A stretch of 54,051 bases of DNA from Cohnella thermotolerans DSM 17683 (GTDB lineage: Bacteria; Bacillota; Bacilli; Paenibacillales; Paenibacillaceae): the NCBI RefSeq assembly GCF_000429825.1, contig NZ_AUCP01000044.1:1-54051 (forward strand). Reading direction: 5' to 3'. The notes under the pieces are model-generated. The model did no database searches. It was not told where the DNA came from and saw only the letters and a program-made list of their open reading frames with translations. Position 1 is the first letter of the stretch, and each line of letters starts with the position of its first letter. The position numbers and the translations under genes were made by a program. Shown here piece after piece: positions 41,617-50,238 of the stretch.

Positions 41617-42261
41617 TTAACCCGTGTAGTTTTTATAAAAATCCAGCCCCCGGACAAGCTTCTCCTCGGCCCGTTCGACATCGCCGGTTTTGATGACGTC
41701 GAGCAGTTCCGCATGGGAGTTCGGGATGCTGTAGCCCGTATGGTCCTGGTTCGTCACCGAGATGAAGCGCATGATTTTCGTCTTGATGCTGTTCCAGATG
41801 TCGAGGAACAGGTCGTTGCCGCTGCGCAAGTAAAAAAAACCGTGAAACTGCATATCCAGCTCCACCAGCCGGTACGAATCGTTATCGTCGACCGCGTGCT
41901 TCATATCGACGAGAATGCGCTCCAGATAGCCGATATCTTCCGGCGTCATCTTGCTCATCGCCGCCCGCAGCGCGTGCCCTTCGATCAGCTGGCGCAGCTC
42001 GTAAATGTCGCGGATTTCCTTCAGCGTAATTTCGGATACGGCCGACCCCTTGTTCATCTTGCCCACGATCAGGCCTTCCTGCTTCAGACGCTCCAACGCT
42101 TCCCGGACGGGCGCCTGGCTGACGTCGAACGTCTTGGCGATGTCCAGCACGAGCAGCCGATGGCCGGGCGGCAGGTCGCCCTTCAAAATTTTGCGTTTCA
42201 ACGACAAGTAAACGTGCTCGCTCAACGAAGTGGGGTTCCGGGTCCAATCGACGGTATCCAT
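41617..42261 (-). CDS. GntR-family (FadR subfamily) regulator
   Basis: A 214-residue regulator. The winged helix at residues 20-80 (IAKTFDVSQAPVREALERLK, QEGLIVGKMNKGSAVSEIT) is followed by an all-helical FCD ligand domain with metal-ligand-like residues (ELDMQFHGFFY, NSHAELLDVIKTGD). FadR-type FCD regulators in sugar-acid loci (UxuR, ExuR, GntR types) bind uronate intermediates. Start: ATG 42261; a TTG nine codons earlier would overlap the AAAGGAGAGG site. It probably represses the surrounding uronate genes until inducer is present. Confidence 0.92.
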   Translation of the reverse strand: MDTVDWTRNPTSLSEHVYLSLKRKILKGDLPPGHRLLVLDIAKTFDVSQAPVREALERLKQEGLIVGKMNKGSAVSEITLKEIRDIYELRQLIEGHALRAAMSKMTPEDIGYLERILVDMKHAVDDNDSYRLVELDMQFHGFFYLRSGNDLFLDIWNSIKTKIMRFISVTNQDHTGYSIPNSHAELLDVIKTGDVERAEEKLVRGLDFYKNYTG

Positions 42262-42489
42262 TCGGGGTTCGAACCTCTCCTTTCCCAACGCGCCGCCCGT
42301 TAAGGGCTTTCAATACGTTCATCTTAAAGAAACGGGAATCCGTTCGTCAAGAACGTATCCCCGAGCGTTCCGATGGTCCGTAAGACGGACGGTTGAGGTG
42401 AGCTTGAGGCGAGCTCTTACGTGCCGCGTTTAGGCGAGCGCCGGGTTTTTCCCCCGCTTGGCGGCGGGATGGCGGCGCGGCTGGCGAAT

Positions 42490-42561
42490 GTGGCTCAGAA
42501 GTTGAGCTACTTTGGCGGGATCGCGGCGCAGCATGCGAAAGTGGCTCAGAAGTTGAGCCAC
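42490..42561. repeat. two hairpins GTGGCTCA-N5-TGAGCCAC, 51 bases apart
   Basis: GTGGCTCAGAAGTTGAGC with a closing arm at 42490-42510 (one mismatch) and again at 42541-42561 (perfect). Both the arms and the GAAGT loop are identical, and the flanks (ATT/TTT, GCGG) are similar. The 51-base pitch equals that of the unrelated TAACGGA hairpins at 13032. They lie in the 324-base gene-free stretch between the GntR gene and the Gfo/Idh/MocA gene. No other feature was seen there. Confidence 0.75.
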
Positions 42562-42585
42562 ATTAGCGGAATAGCGTCTCGCAAC

Positions 42586-43605
42586 CTAGGAACGAGCCGG
42601 CTCGACCCACGCTCCGCCCCGATCGGCGGACAGCTGCTCCGCTTCGATAATTTCCAGCGTGCCGGCGGCGCTCTCCGGCGTGCATACTTCGATCGGCCGA
42701 TCGTGAACGATCGCGTCCGCGAAGTAGCGGATTTGCCGGTAATAGCCCGAATCCGGCGACAGCTCGGCGACGAACCCGGGTTCATCCTGCGGATTCACCT
42801 TCACTTCGTTGCGCGCGAACAGCAGATTGCCCCGCTCGAAATTGACGCGGTACGTCATCTCGAATTCGTAGTCGCCCTCGAGCGTCCAGTCCGCCTGCGC
42901 GTTCAGCACCTTGCCGTCTCCGTAGCTGTAGTTCGTCGACACGATGTCGTAGCCGCTGCCCGGAATGACATTGCGTCCGAGCGTCGACACCTTCTCCGGC
43001 TTGCCGAACAGCCAATGGATGATGTCCGCGTCGTGAACGTGCATGTCGAGCAGACAGCCGCCGCCCATCTCCCGATCCAGAAACCAGCCTTTCGGCGCGC
43101 CGGAGCCGCGGTAGAAATAGCCCGCCTTCACTTGCCCGTAACGCCCGTCCTCCACGCATTCCTTCAAAAATTCGTAAGCCGGCCAGAAGCGGAGGCATTG
43201 GCCGATCATCAGCTTCTTGCCCGTCCGCTTCGCCGTCTCCGCCATCCGGAATGCGTCCGCCGAACGGCGCGCCGCCGGCTTCTCGCACAGAACGTGCAGT
43301 CCCCGCTCAAGCATTTGGCACGCAATATCGGCATGCAGCGGCGTCGGGAGCGTGATGTCGACCATGTCCAGCTCTTCGCTCTCCAGCATATTCTCGATCT
43401 TGTCGTACAACCGGAACGCCGACAAGTCGTAAACGTCCCGCTCCGTCGCCATATTGCCGTCCGCCTTGCCGTTTTTCAACCGCTCGATCTGCACGTCGCA
43501 AATCGCCGCGAGCTGCAGCGGATAGCCCTCTTCCATCAAGCGCACATAGTTGTCGAAATGCATGCGGCCCATGAAGCCGAATCCGATCAAGCCGACTCTC
43601 AGCAT
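42586..43605 (-). CDS. Gfo/Idh/MocA-family oxidoreductase
   Basis: A 339-residue NAD(P)-dependent sugar dehydrogenase. The Rossmann start LRVGLIGFGFMGRMH, the family's catalytic lysine in HVLCEKPAARR, and DMHVHDADIIHWLFG (the D-x3-H catalytic pair region) are present. Members oxidise inositol, glucose, uronates or related sugars. It is followed downstream by no gene on the same strand. 36 bases upstream lies a sugar isomerase/epimerase, so the pair probably acts on one sugar. Start ATG 43605 follows GGGGGAGGA. Confidence 0.92.
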   Translation of the reverse strand: MLRVGLIGFGFMGRMHFDNYVRLMEEGYPLQLAAICDVQIERLKNGKADGNMATERDVYDLSAFRLYDKIENMLESEELDMVDITLPTPLHADIACQMLERGLHVLCEKPAARRSADAFRMAETAKRTGKKLMIGQCLRFWPAYEFLKECVEDGRYGQVKAGYFYRGSGAPKGWFLDREMGGGCLLDMHVHDADIIHWLFGKPEKVSTLGRNVIPGSGYDIVSTNYSYGDGKVLNAQADWTLEGDYEFEMTYRVNFERGNLLFARNEVKVNPQDEPGFVAELSPDSGYYRQIRYFADAIVHDRPIEVCTPESAAGTLEIIEAEQLSADRGGAWVEPARS

Positions 43606-43641
43606 AAAAGGTAAGTCCTCCCCCGGTTGAATTGGATTGAA

Positions 43642-44493
43642 TCAAGACCTTTGAACGCGGCCCAGAATGGCGTCCATCGCCGCCGAAGTGTTGTAGATGA
43701 TCTGCTCCGTATGGCGAGCGTACGCCGGAATCATCTCCGCGATGACATACTTGTCGTAGCCGACGTCCTGCAGCGCCGCCACGACCGCGGGATAATCGAC
43801 GTCCCCGGCCAGCAAGTCGACGAACCCGTGCAGACCTCCCGCCTGTCTCCGGTAGTCCTTGAAGTGCACTTTCTTGATTCTCGGTCCGAGAATGCGGATC
43901 CATTGCTCGGGATAGCCGGAGTGGACGACGTTCCCGACGTCGAAGTAGGAGCCGACGGAAGGGGAGCCGACCGCGTCGATAAACGCTCTCAGCTCGAGCG
44001 GGGACAACAGAAACTTGTTCCAGACGTTCTCGATGGCGATGGAGACGCCCGCGGCTTCCGCTTCCGGGGCGAGCTTGCGGATCGCTTCGAGCGCCCGGTC
44101 ATAAGCCTTGTCGTAATCGACGACTTCGCTGTCCGGAATGAAGTCGACCCCAACCGCGCCCGGGATGACCAGAATCGCATCGACGCCGAAGGCGGCCGCC
44201 AGCTCGAGCTGCTTCTTGCAAATATCCATCGCCTTGTCGCGGATCGCGGCGGATTCGCTCGTCATCGAATACGACCAATACAGCCCCGTCGCCAGCCCGC
44301 AAATGTCCAGACCGGCATCCTCCAGCCGCGCGGCGATCTCCCGCGCTTCCTTCTCCGTCGTCTGCAGGCCGAGCTCGCCCGACTCGTTCAGCGCCAGCTC
44401 GATGCCTTCGAAGCCGGCATCCTTCGCGAGGCGGATGCAATCCGCGATCGCCTTGCCTTCGCCGAAGGACCAGATGTTGATGCCTTTTTTCAT
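43642..44493 (-). CDS. sugar phosphate isomerase/epimerase (xylose-isomerase-like TIM barrel)
   Basis: A 283-residue AP-endonuclease-2-type TIM barrel. GINIWSFGEG at the start, then SIAIENVWNKFLLSP (metal-binding Glu), GSYFDVGNVVHSGYP (Asp/His), KKVHFKDYR and GDVDYPAVVAALQDVGYDKY. Members are sugar or ketose 3-epimerases, hexulose isomerases and inosose dehydratases. Start ATG 44493 has AAGGAG 10 bases upstream. It is cotranscribed with the Gfo/Idh/MocA gene. The substrate is unknown. Confidence 0.9.
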   Translation of the reverse strand: MKKGINIWSFGEGKAIADCIRLAKDAGFEGIELALNESGELGLQTTEKEAREIAARLEDAGLDICGLATGLYWSYSMTSESAAIRDKAMDICKKQLELAAAFGVDAILVIPGAVGVDFIPDSEVVDYDKAYDRALEAIRKLAPEAEAAGVSIAIENVWNKFLLSPLELRAFIDAVGSPSVGSYFDVGNVVHSGYPEQWIRILGPRIKKVHFKDYRRQAGGLHGFVDLLAGDVDYPAVVAALQDVGYDKYVIAEMIPAYARHTEQIIYNTSAAMDAILGRVQRS

Positions 44494-44522
44494 GTGTTGT
44501 ACGCTCCTTGTCGCCAATTTAG

Positions 44523-44845
44523 TTATACGAAAACGAACGTCCCGAACGCGGAAGGGATATGAAAGTTGACCGCGCCCGTCGGCCGCCGCGCCTGGTATTC
44601 GCGCACGCGCTGCGCCGGAAATCGGACACGACATGCCCGTCTTCGCATTCGAACCGGACGAACAGCCCGTCCGGTCGCCAGCGGGCGCGAACGGCCGCCG
44701 CTTCCTCCGGCGGCTTGCCGTTCACCGTGTCGCGCAGCTCGATCGCGCCGAACGAATGCCAGGGCAAGGCGTTCGGATCGTCCCCGTCCCAATCCGCCGG
44801 AACGGAGCTGCAATAATAAATCGCCGGATCGGCATCTTTTTGCAT
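44523..44845 (-). pseudogene. CBM9-like protein with its middle deleted
   Basis: Begins normally at ATG 44845 behind GTGGAGACG: YYCSSVPADWDGDDPNALPW, IELRDTVNGKPP, LFVRFECEDGHVVSDF. It then jumps near 44619 into another frame with the family's C-terminus, REYQARRPTGAVNFHIPSAF, and stops at 44523. Intact carbohydrate-binding family 9-like proteins of this group are about 200-220 residues, so roughly half is missing and the frame is broken. It would have bound sugars. It lies 29 bases upstream of the isomerase gene and may still be transcribed as its leader. Confidence 0.85.
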
Positions 44846-45000
44846 TATTCCGTCTCCACTTCGCATGCGAGCCCAAAATGGTTTTTCCTTTGGCTTAATT
44901 TAGATTATAATGACTCACAACGATGAAAGATTTAGCAAAAAAAGAGTTTAGTTGCACAATTCCGGTTAGATGAGAAAGAACGGGCAGGGGAGGGACGGTC

Positions 45001-45909
45001 CTGGCTTCCATCGATCAATCGTTTCCGCGGCGGAGACGCGCCGGATTCCGCGAATGGTCGCCCAGCATTCACTACGCGCAGTTCCAGACGCTGCCTCCCG
45101 GAGCGCTCAACCTTCGCCGGCTTTACGACTTCGAGCTGCTGTACGTATGCCAGGGCGAAGCGGCGACGACGATGAACGGCGAGCGCCATGCCCTGGCGGC
45201 CGGCCAGCTCGTCTTCTTGCCTTCGGGCGTCTACCACCGGAACGAAGTCGTCTCGTCGCCATACGCCAAATTCCTCGGCATTCATTTCGACTTTTTCGAC
45301 GAGCTCGCGATCCAGACCGAGGCGGACATGGTCGTGAACGAGGAGGCTGTGCAACTGGACAAATTCGGCGAGGAGGCGGTGGCGGAGTCGTTCGCTCCGT
45401 TGTCCGAGACGCCGGTCTATACGCCTTCTTTGGCCTGCGTGCAGCTTATGGAACAGATCGTGCACGAGTTTACGATGCGGCCTCCCGGCTACGAGCTCGC
45501 GTGCAAAGCGCTTATGCTGAACGTCCTGTCCCTGCTGCTTCGTTCCCGGTCGGCGCGGGAGGCAGCGGAGGGCGCTTCCGTTCACGGCCCCAAAATCGCC
45601 GCGTTGATGCAGCAAATCGAAGCCGATCCCGCGGAAGCCTGGACGAACCGGGAGCTGGCGCGACGGCTGAGCATGAACGAGGATCATATGGCGAAGCTGT
45701 TCAAGCAGGTAGCGGGAATGCCCCCGGGCGAATTCGTCGGCTCGATCCGCCATCGGGAAGCGAGAAGGCTGCTGCGGGAAACCGATCTGCCGGTGGAGAC
45801 GGTCGGGGAACGGGTCGGGTATCGCGACATTCACTATTTCAGCCGGATTTTCCGCCGCCATGAGGGCATCTCTCCGCGGGAATACCGGAAGCTGTCGCGG
45901 ATTCTGTAG
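45001..45909 (+). CDS. AraC-family regulator with a probable CTG start
   Basis: A 302-residue regulator. Cupin sensor domain (LYDFELLYVCQGEAATTMNG, LVFLPSGVYHRNEVV) and two helix-turn-helix motifs (about 200-300, LARRLSMNEDHMAKLFKQVA and VGERVGYRDIHYFSRIFRRH). The sensor domain needs the sequence from 45001, but between the in-frame TGA at 44971 and residue 58 (ATG 45172) there is no ATG, GTG or TTG. CTG 45001 lies 6 bases after a strong GGGGAGGG site and is the likely start; ATG 45172 would cut off half the cupin domain. It diverges from the CBM9-like remnant and the isomerase genes. Confidence 0.88.
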   Translation: MASIDQSFPRRRRAGFREWSPSIHYAQFQTLPPGALNLRRLYDFELLYVCQGEAATTMNGERHALAAGQLVFLPSGVYHRNEVVSSPYAKFLGIHFDFFDELAIQTEADMVVNEEAVQLDKFGEEAVAESFAPLSETPVYTPSLACVQLMEQIVHEFTMRPPGYELACKALMLNVLSLLLRSRSAREAAEGASVHGPKIAALMQQIEADPAEAWTNRELARRLSMNEDHMAKLFKQVAGMPPGEFVGSIRHREARRLLRETDLPVETVGERVGYRDIHYFSRIFRRHEGISPREYRKLSRIL

Positions 45910-46054
45910 CCGCACGGCCATAGGAGTAGGCTCAGCAGTGGCACGGCAAAACCGGATGGCGCCTCGCCCGAGCGAACTCCGGCTTGCTTGGGAATCGCTT
46001 CCGGAGACGGCCGCGTCATGCTATGATCTAGGAAAATAAGCGAGGTGGGGCAAA

Positions 46055-46189
46055 GTGGCCTTGGAATCGGCATTGGAACGCGTAAATCATTGGATTGACG
46101 TTCTGCCGTCCAAGTTCGAGTCGCTGTCCGAGAGCGAGCTTGCCGAACGTCCGCAGCCGAAATATTCGGCTCTCTTCGCTAGACGATAG
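46055..46189 (+). pseudogene. N-terminal remnant of a DinB-like protein
   Basis: 44 codons from GTG 46055 (site GAGGTGGGG): ALERVNHWIDVLPSKFESLS, ESELAERPQPKYS. This resembles the first helices of DinB-family proteins, where KWS is normally followed by the KEILGHLIDS helix with the first metal histidine. Here the frame leaves the family right after KYS and stops at 46187. The following 120 bases carry an imperfect direct repeat (CATCTCGCCGC on the minus strand, about 52 bases apart) and no gene. It is probably a truncated pseudogene; family assignment rests on a short stretch. Confidence 0.5.
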
Positions 46190-46310
46190 AGCGGCGCCCT
46201 TCGCGGCGAGATGCTCGATCAATTCGAGCAACGGCGCCCGGAGCGCGCGATGCTGCGGCGAGATGTTCGACGAACTCGAGCATCTCCTGTGCAAACGGCT
46301 ATGCAGCCGC

Positions 46311-46352
46311 AAAAAAGGACTTTCCCGCCAAGCCCTCGACGAGGCGGAAAAG
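46311..46352 (-). terminator. rho-independent terminator of the luxS-metI operon
   Basis: On the minus strand TTTTCCGCC / GGCGGGAAA form a stem around a GC-rich loop, followed by GTCCTTTTTT. It lies 69 bases after the metI stop. A second hairpin (AAGACCTCC / GGAGGTCTT, about 46351-46409) precedes it. Confidence 0.8.
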
Positions 46353-46420
46353 ACCTCCTCGCCCTGCGGGATTTCCCCTTCAGGCCCGGAGGTCTTGCGC
46401 CTGCTTGCGGCGGCCCGTCC

Positions 46421-47080
46421 TTACGATTCCCGGCGCGCCTTGCGGGCCAGCCGGTTGCCGACCGATTGAATGCCTTGCACGAACGCGACCAGGATGGCGA
46501 CGGTCACGAGAATGACGAACGTATCGAAGCGCTGATAGCCGTACGAGATCGCCAGATCGCCGATGCCGCCTCCGCCGACCGTCCCGGCCATCGCCGTCGC
46601 GCCGATGAGGCCGATCGTCGCGGTCGTCATCGTCAGAATGAGCGAGCCGAACGCTTCCGGCAGCAGAAAATACCAAATGACCTGGAAAGGCGTCGCCCCC
46701 ATCGCTTCCGCGGCTTCGAGAATGCCCGGGTTCACTTCCAGCAGCGAGTTTTCGACGAGCCTGCCGATGTACGGCGCGATATACAGAATGAGCGGCACGA
46801 TCGCGGCGCTTGTCCCGACCGACGTATGCACGATCAGCCTCGTGAACGGGATGATGGCGACGAGCAAAATAATGAACGGCAGCGACCGGACGACGTTGAT
46901 GACGGGATTCAGAATGCCGTACACCCACTTGTTCGCCAGAATGCCGCCCGGACGGGTAACGACGAGCAGGATGCCGATCGGGATGCCGATGAGCGATGCG
47001 AAAAACAGCGAGAACCCCACCATTGTCAACGTCTCTTTAAGCGCGCGGAACAGTTGGTCGGATGTAATCGACGTGTTCAC
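46421..47080 (-). CDS. metI: methionine ABC transporter permease
   Basis: A 219-residue membrane protein with five membrane segments. The family motif region LEVNPGILEAAEAMGATPFQ (EAA loop) and GLIGATAMAGTVGGGGIGDL are as in MetI. It starts at GTG 47080, overlapping the metN stop (GTGA). It is the last gene of the operon. With MetN and MetQ it imports methionine. Confidence 0.95.
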   Translation of the reverse strand: MNTSITSDQLFRALKETLTMVGFSLFFASLIGIPIGILLVVTRPGGILANKWVYGILNPVINVVRSLPFIILLVAIIPFTRLIVHTSVGTSAAIVPLILYIAPYIGRLVENSLLEVNPGILEAAEAMGATPFQVIWYFLLPEAFGSLILTMTTATIGLIGATAMAGTVGGGGIGDLAISYGYQRFDTFVILVTVAILVAFVQGIQSVGNRLARKARRES

Positions 47081-48099
47081 AGCGACTTCACCTCCTCGAT
47101 TTGAACGCCCTGTCCGGCGAGATATTCGGCCGCCCGGTCGATGACCGGAGCGGCTCCGTCAAGCTGGATGATCATATGGCCGAGCGTCGTCTTCTGAATC
47201 TCGGTCATGTTGGCGAACAAAATGTTGACCTTCAGATCGTGCCGCCGGATCAAGCCATCGATGATCGGCTCCGAAGCCGACGGACCGACGAACTTCAGCT
47301 TGAACAGCCTGCTCTCCGGCTCGGCGTTCAGCGTCTGCAGCACGCTTCCCGGAACTTCGTTATGAATGACGGTGCGCACGAAATTTTGCGTCGTCGGATG
47401 GCGGGGATCGCCGAACACGTCCAGCACGTTGCCCTGCTCGACGATTTCCCCGTTCTCCATGACGGCGACCTTGTTGCAAATTTGCTGGATGACGGACATT
47501 TCGTGCGTAACGACCAGCATCGTAATGCCGTATTGTTCGTTGATCCGCTTCAGCAAATCCAGAATCGAACGGGTCGTCTGGGGGTCCAGCGCCGAGGTCG
47601 CCTCGTCGCAGAGCAAGATGGAGGGATTGCTCGCCAGCGCCCGGGCGATGCCGACCCGCTGCTTCTGCCCGCCGGACAGCTCCTTCGGGTAGTTGCGGGC
47701 TTTGTCGCTCAGCCCGGTAAACTCCAATAGCTCTGTGACGCGCTCGCGGATCTCCTTCTTGCTCTTCTTCAGCAGAACAAGCGGAATCGCGACATTGTCG
47801 AATACCGTCCGGGTCTCAAGCAGATTGAAATGCTGGAAAATCATCCCAATCCTCTTCCTCGCTTCCCGAAGCTGCTTGACACCGTACCGGTCGAGCGGCT
47901 CGCCGTCCACGAATACATGGCCCCTCGTCGGCTTCTCCAAATGGTTGATCAGCCGGATCAGCGTGCTCTTGCCGGCCCCGCTGAAGCCGATGACGCCGAA
48001 GATATCGCCTTTCTCCGCCTTGAGATTGACGCCGCGAAGCGCTTCGTGGGACACCCCTTTGCGTTCGAAGGTTTTGTATACGTCCCTCAGTTCGATCAT
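47077..48099 (-). CDS. metN: methionine ABC transporter ATPase
   Basis: A 340-residue ATPase. Walker A GFSGAGKST (38-46), Q-loop IFQHFNLL, signature LSGGQKQRV, Walker B ILLCDEATSALD and switch histidine VVTHE. The C-terminal NIL/ACT-like domain (about 265-340) in known MetN proteins binds methionine and inhibits transport when the cell is full. Start ATG 48099 overlaps the aminotransferase stop by 4 bases, and the stop overlaps metI. Confidence 0.96.
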   Translation of the reverse strand: MIELRDVYKTFERKGVSHEALRGVNLKAEKGDIFGVIGFSGAGKSTLIRLINHLEKPTRGHVFVDGEPLDRYGVKQLREARKRIGMIFQHFNLLETRTVFDNVAIPLVLLKKSKKEIRERVTELLEFTGLSDKARNYPKELSGGQKQRVGIARALASNPSILLCDEATSALDPQTTRSILDLLKRINEQYGITMLVVTHEMSVIQQICNKVAVMENGEIVEQGNVLDVFGDPRHPTTQNFVRTVIHNEVPGSVLQTLNAEPESRLFKLKFVGPSASEPIIDGLIRRHDLKVNILFANMTEIQKTTLGHMIIQLDGAAPVIDRAAEYLAGQGVQIEEVKSL

Positions 48100-49271
48100 G
48101 TCCGCAGCACCCCCGAGGCGGCGATCCGCTCCGCCGCTTCCTTGATCCTCGTCTCGTCGTTCAGCAAATTGACTCTGACGTAGTCGGAGCCCGAGGCGCC
48201 GAAGCCCTCTCCCGGGGCGACGGCGACGTGCGCCCGCTCCAGCAGCGCATCGGCAAAGGAAGCGGACGAATAGCCTTCCGGCACCCGGAACCAAGCGAAA
48301 AAGGAGCCGCCCGGAGGCCGCACGTTCCAGCCGATCCGACGCAGCTCCGCCACGAGCAAGTCGCGCCGCGCTTCATATAGCCGGCCCAACTCTTTCACGG
48401 CTTCCTGCGACCCCAGCATGGCCGAGACGGCGGCGTCCTGCACCGCGCCGAACACCGTGCTGTACGCTTGCGCGTGAAAATGCTTGAACGCGCCGATCAC
48501 GGACGCGTTCCCGACCGCGAAGCCGAACCGCCATCCGGCCATATTGTACGTTTTCGACGCCGTATACGTCTCTACGCCGTACTCCTTGCCCCGCGGCGTT
48601 TGCAGCAGGCTCGGCGGCTTGTGGCCATCGAAGCCGAACGCCCCGTAGGCGAAGTCGTGCAGCACCGGAAAAGCATGCTCCGCCGCAAAGGCGACGCTGC
48701 GCTCGAAAAATTCCGGCGTCGCGATCGCCCCCGTCGGATTGTTGGGGTAATTCAGCACGAGCAGCCGCGTTCGCTTCGCGACCTCGTCGGGCACCGTCCG
48801 GTAGTCGGGCAGATAACCGTCCCTTTCGCGCACGGGAATGGCGTAAAACTGGGCGCGCGCCAGCTGGGCGGCGGCGGCATACGCCGGGTAAGCGGGATCG
48901 GCGGTCAGCAGAACGTCGCCGGGGCTCAGCAGCGCTTGCGGGATGCCGACGATGCCGATGGCGGAGCCGCTGAAGATGGCGACTTCCGTCTCCGGATCGA
49001 GCTCGACGCCGTACTCGCGCTTGTAGAAAGCGGCAACGGCCCGCCTCGTCTCCGCTTTGCCGTGGAACGGGGTGTAGCCCTGATTTTCCCGCTTATCCGC
49101 CGCCTCCTTCAACGCTTCGACGATCGGCTGCGGCGTCGGCCGGTCGGGATTGCCGCTGGCCATATCGATGACGTCGACGCCCTGTCCGCGGTAGTAGGCG
49201 ATTCGCTCGTTAATGGAATGAAAAAAGTTGCCGGGAAGCGCGGTTACGATGTCGGAAGGTTTGAAATCCAC
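48096..49271 (-). CDS. mtnE: class I/II aminotransferase, MtnE-like (methionine salvage)
   Basis: A 391-residue pyridoxal-phosphate enzyme. PLP-anchoring K240 lies in TASKTYNMAGWR, with NYPNNPTG and FSGSAIGIVGIPQ for cofactor binding. The sequence closely follows, from memory, B. subtilis MtnE (YkrV), which makes methionine from 4-methylthio-2-oxobutanoate: ALPGNFFHSI, VINLxxGNPDxPTP-like VIDMASGNPDRPTP, and HDFAYGAFGFDG. A general methionine/glutamine transaminase or a diaminopimelate-type role remains possible. It sits between metQ and metN, overlapping metN by 4 bases, which favours a methionine role. Start ATG 49271 follows AAAGGAGA. Confidence 0.85.
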   Translation of the reverse strand: MDFKPSDIVTALPGNFFHSINERIAYYRGQGVDVIDMASGNPDRPTPQPIVEALKEAADKRENQGYTPFHGKAETRRAVAAFYKREYGVELDPETEVAIFSGSAIGIVGIPQALLSPGDVLLTADPAYPAYAAAAQLARAQFYAIPVRERDGYLPDYRTVPDEVAKRTRLLVLNYPNNPTGAIATPEFFERSVAFAAEHAFPVLHDFAYGAFGFDGHKPPSLLQTPRGKEYGVETYTASKTYNMAGWRFGFAVGNASVIGAFKHFHAQAYSTVFGAVQDAAVSAMLGSQEAVKELGRLYEARRDLLVAELRRIGWNVRPPGGSFFAWFRVPEGYSSASFADALLERAHVAVAPGEGFGASGSDYVRVNLLNDETRIKEAAERIAASGVLRT

Positions 49272-49355
49272 TTCGGGTCTCCTTTCGCATACGATGCCAA
49301 GAAGCCGATCGGTCCGCCGCCGCGCGAATCGCGCTCATCGGCGGACCGGCCGGCG

Positions 49356-50186
49356 TCATTTAAAGTAGCTCGGCAGCTTGTAGCCCTCGTAATCGGGGTT
49401 CGAACGAATGTAGTCCTGGAACTCCTGCGAATGGTAGCCATCGATCAAATCTTGCACGAAAGGCTTGTCCTTGTTCTTCCTGTCGACCGCGACGACGTTG
49501 ATGAACGGGTCGGTCATGTCCTCAAGCTGCAGCGCGGACGTAATCTTGATGTTGTTGGCCACCGCGTAGTTGCCCTGGATCAAGGCGAAATCGACATCCT
49601 CCAGCGCCCGGGGGGCTTGCGCCGGGTCCGTCTCGAGAAACTTCAGATGGTGCGGATTGGAGACGATGTCCTTCAGGGACGCCTTCAGCGGGTCGATGTT
49701 GTCCTTGAGCTCGATCCAGCCGACCGCCTTCAGGATGTTGAGCGCGCGCAGCTCGTTGACCGGCTGGTTGGGCAGGTTGACGGTCGCCCCGTCCGGCACG
49801 TCCTCGAGGCTCGTATGCTTCTTCGAATACAGCCCCATCGGCGGCGTCGGCACTTGCACGACCCCTACGAGATCGATGTTCTCCCGCTCGTTGATCGATT
49901 GCAAATAGAGCGAATGCTGGAACACGTTCGCGTCGATCTCGCCCTTGGATACCGCCACGTCGGGTTGAATGCCGTCCGTGAATTCCGTGTACTTGATCGT
50001 GTAGCCCTTCTTCTCCAGGTAAGGCGCGACGCCCTTCTTGAATTGGTCGCTGTAGGGCCCCGGGTTGAAGCTGATGCGTAGCGTCTTGCCGTCTCCGGCA
50101 GCGTCCTTCGAGCCGCCGCAGCCGGCGACGATCAGCGCGGCCGCTACGAGCGTCAATACGGAATAAGTCCATTTGCCTGTTTTCAT
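49356..50186 (-). CDS. metQ: methionine-binding lipoprotein
   Basis: A 276-residue NlpA/MetQ-family binding protein with lipobox IVAGC (C23) and the family blocks LRISFNPGPYSDQFKKGVAP, GEIDANVFQHSLYLQSINE, PNQPVNELRALNIL and ALIQGNYAV. It captures methionine outside and passes it to MetI. It is 84 bases upstream of mtnE in the operon. Confidence 0.95.
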   Translation of the reverse strand: MKTGKWTYSVLTLVAAALIVAGCGGSKDAAGDGKTLRISFNPGPYSDQFKKGVAPYLEKKGYTIKYTEFTDGIQPDVAVSKGEIDANVFQHSLYLQSINERENIDLVGVVQVPTPPMGLYSKKHTSLEDVPDGATVNLPNQPVNELRALNILKAVGWIELKDNIDPLKASLKDIVSNPHHLKFLETDPAQAPRALEDVDFALIQGNYAVANNIKITSALQLEDMTDPFINVVAVDRKNKDKPFVQDLIDGYHSQEFQDYIRSNPDYEGYKLPSYFK

Positions 50187-50238
50187 CCTGATTCTCTCCC
50201 TCTACCCTTCTGTTGTCTGACTTCGCTTGATTTACGGC

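Noticed and set aside
44970-45863. 297-codon frame starting at ATG 44970 over the AraC gene
   Set aside because: It offers an ATG but is in the wrong frame for the AraC domains and reads as low-complexity Arg/Gly/Pro sequence.
46190-46310. Coding function for the CATCTCGCCGC direct repeat after the DinB-like remnant
   Set aside because: The two copies are about 52 bases apart, not a multiple of three, and no frame runs through both; I treat the region as non-coding debris.
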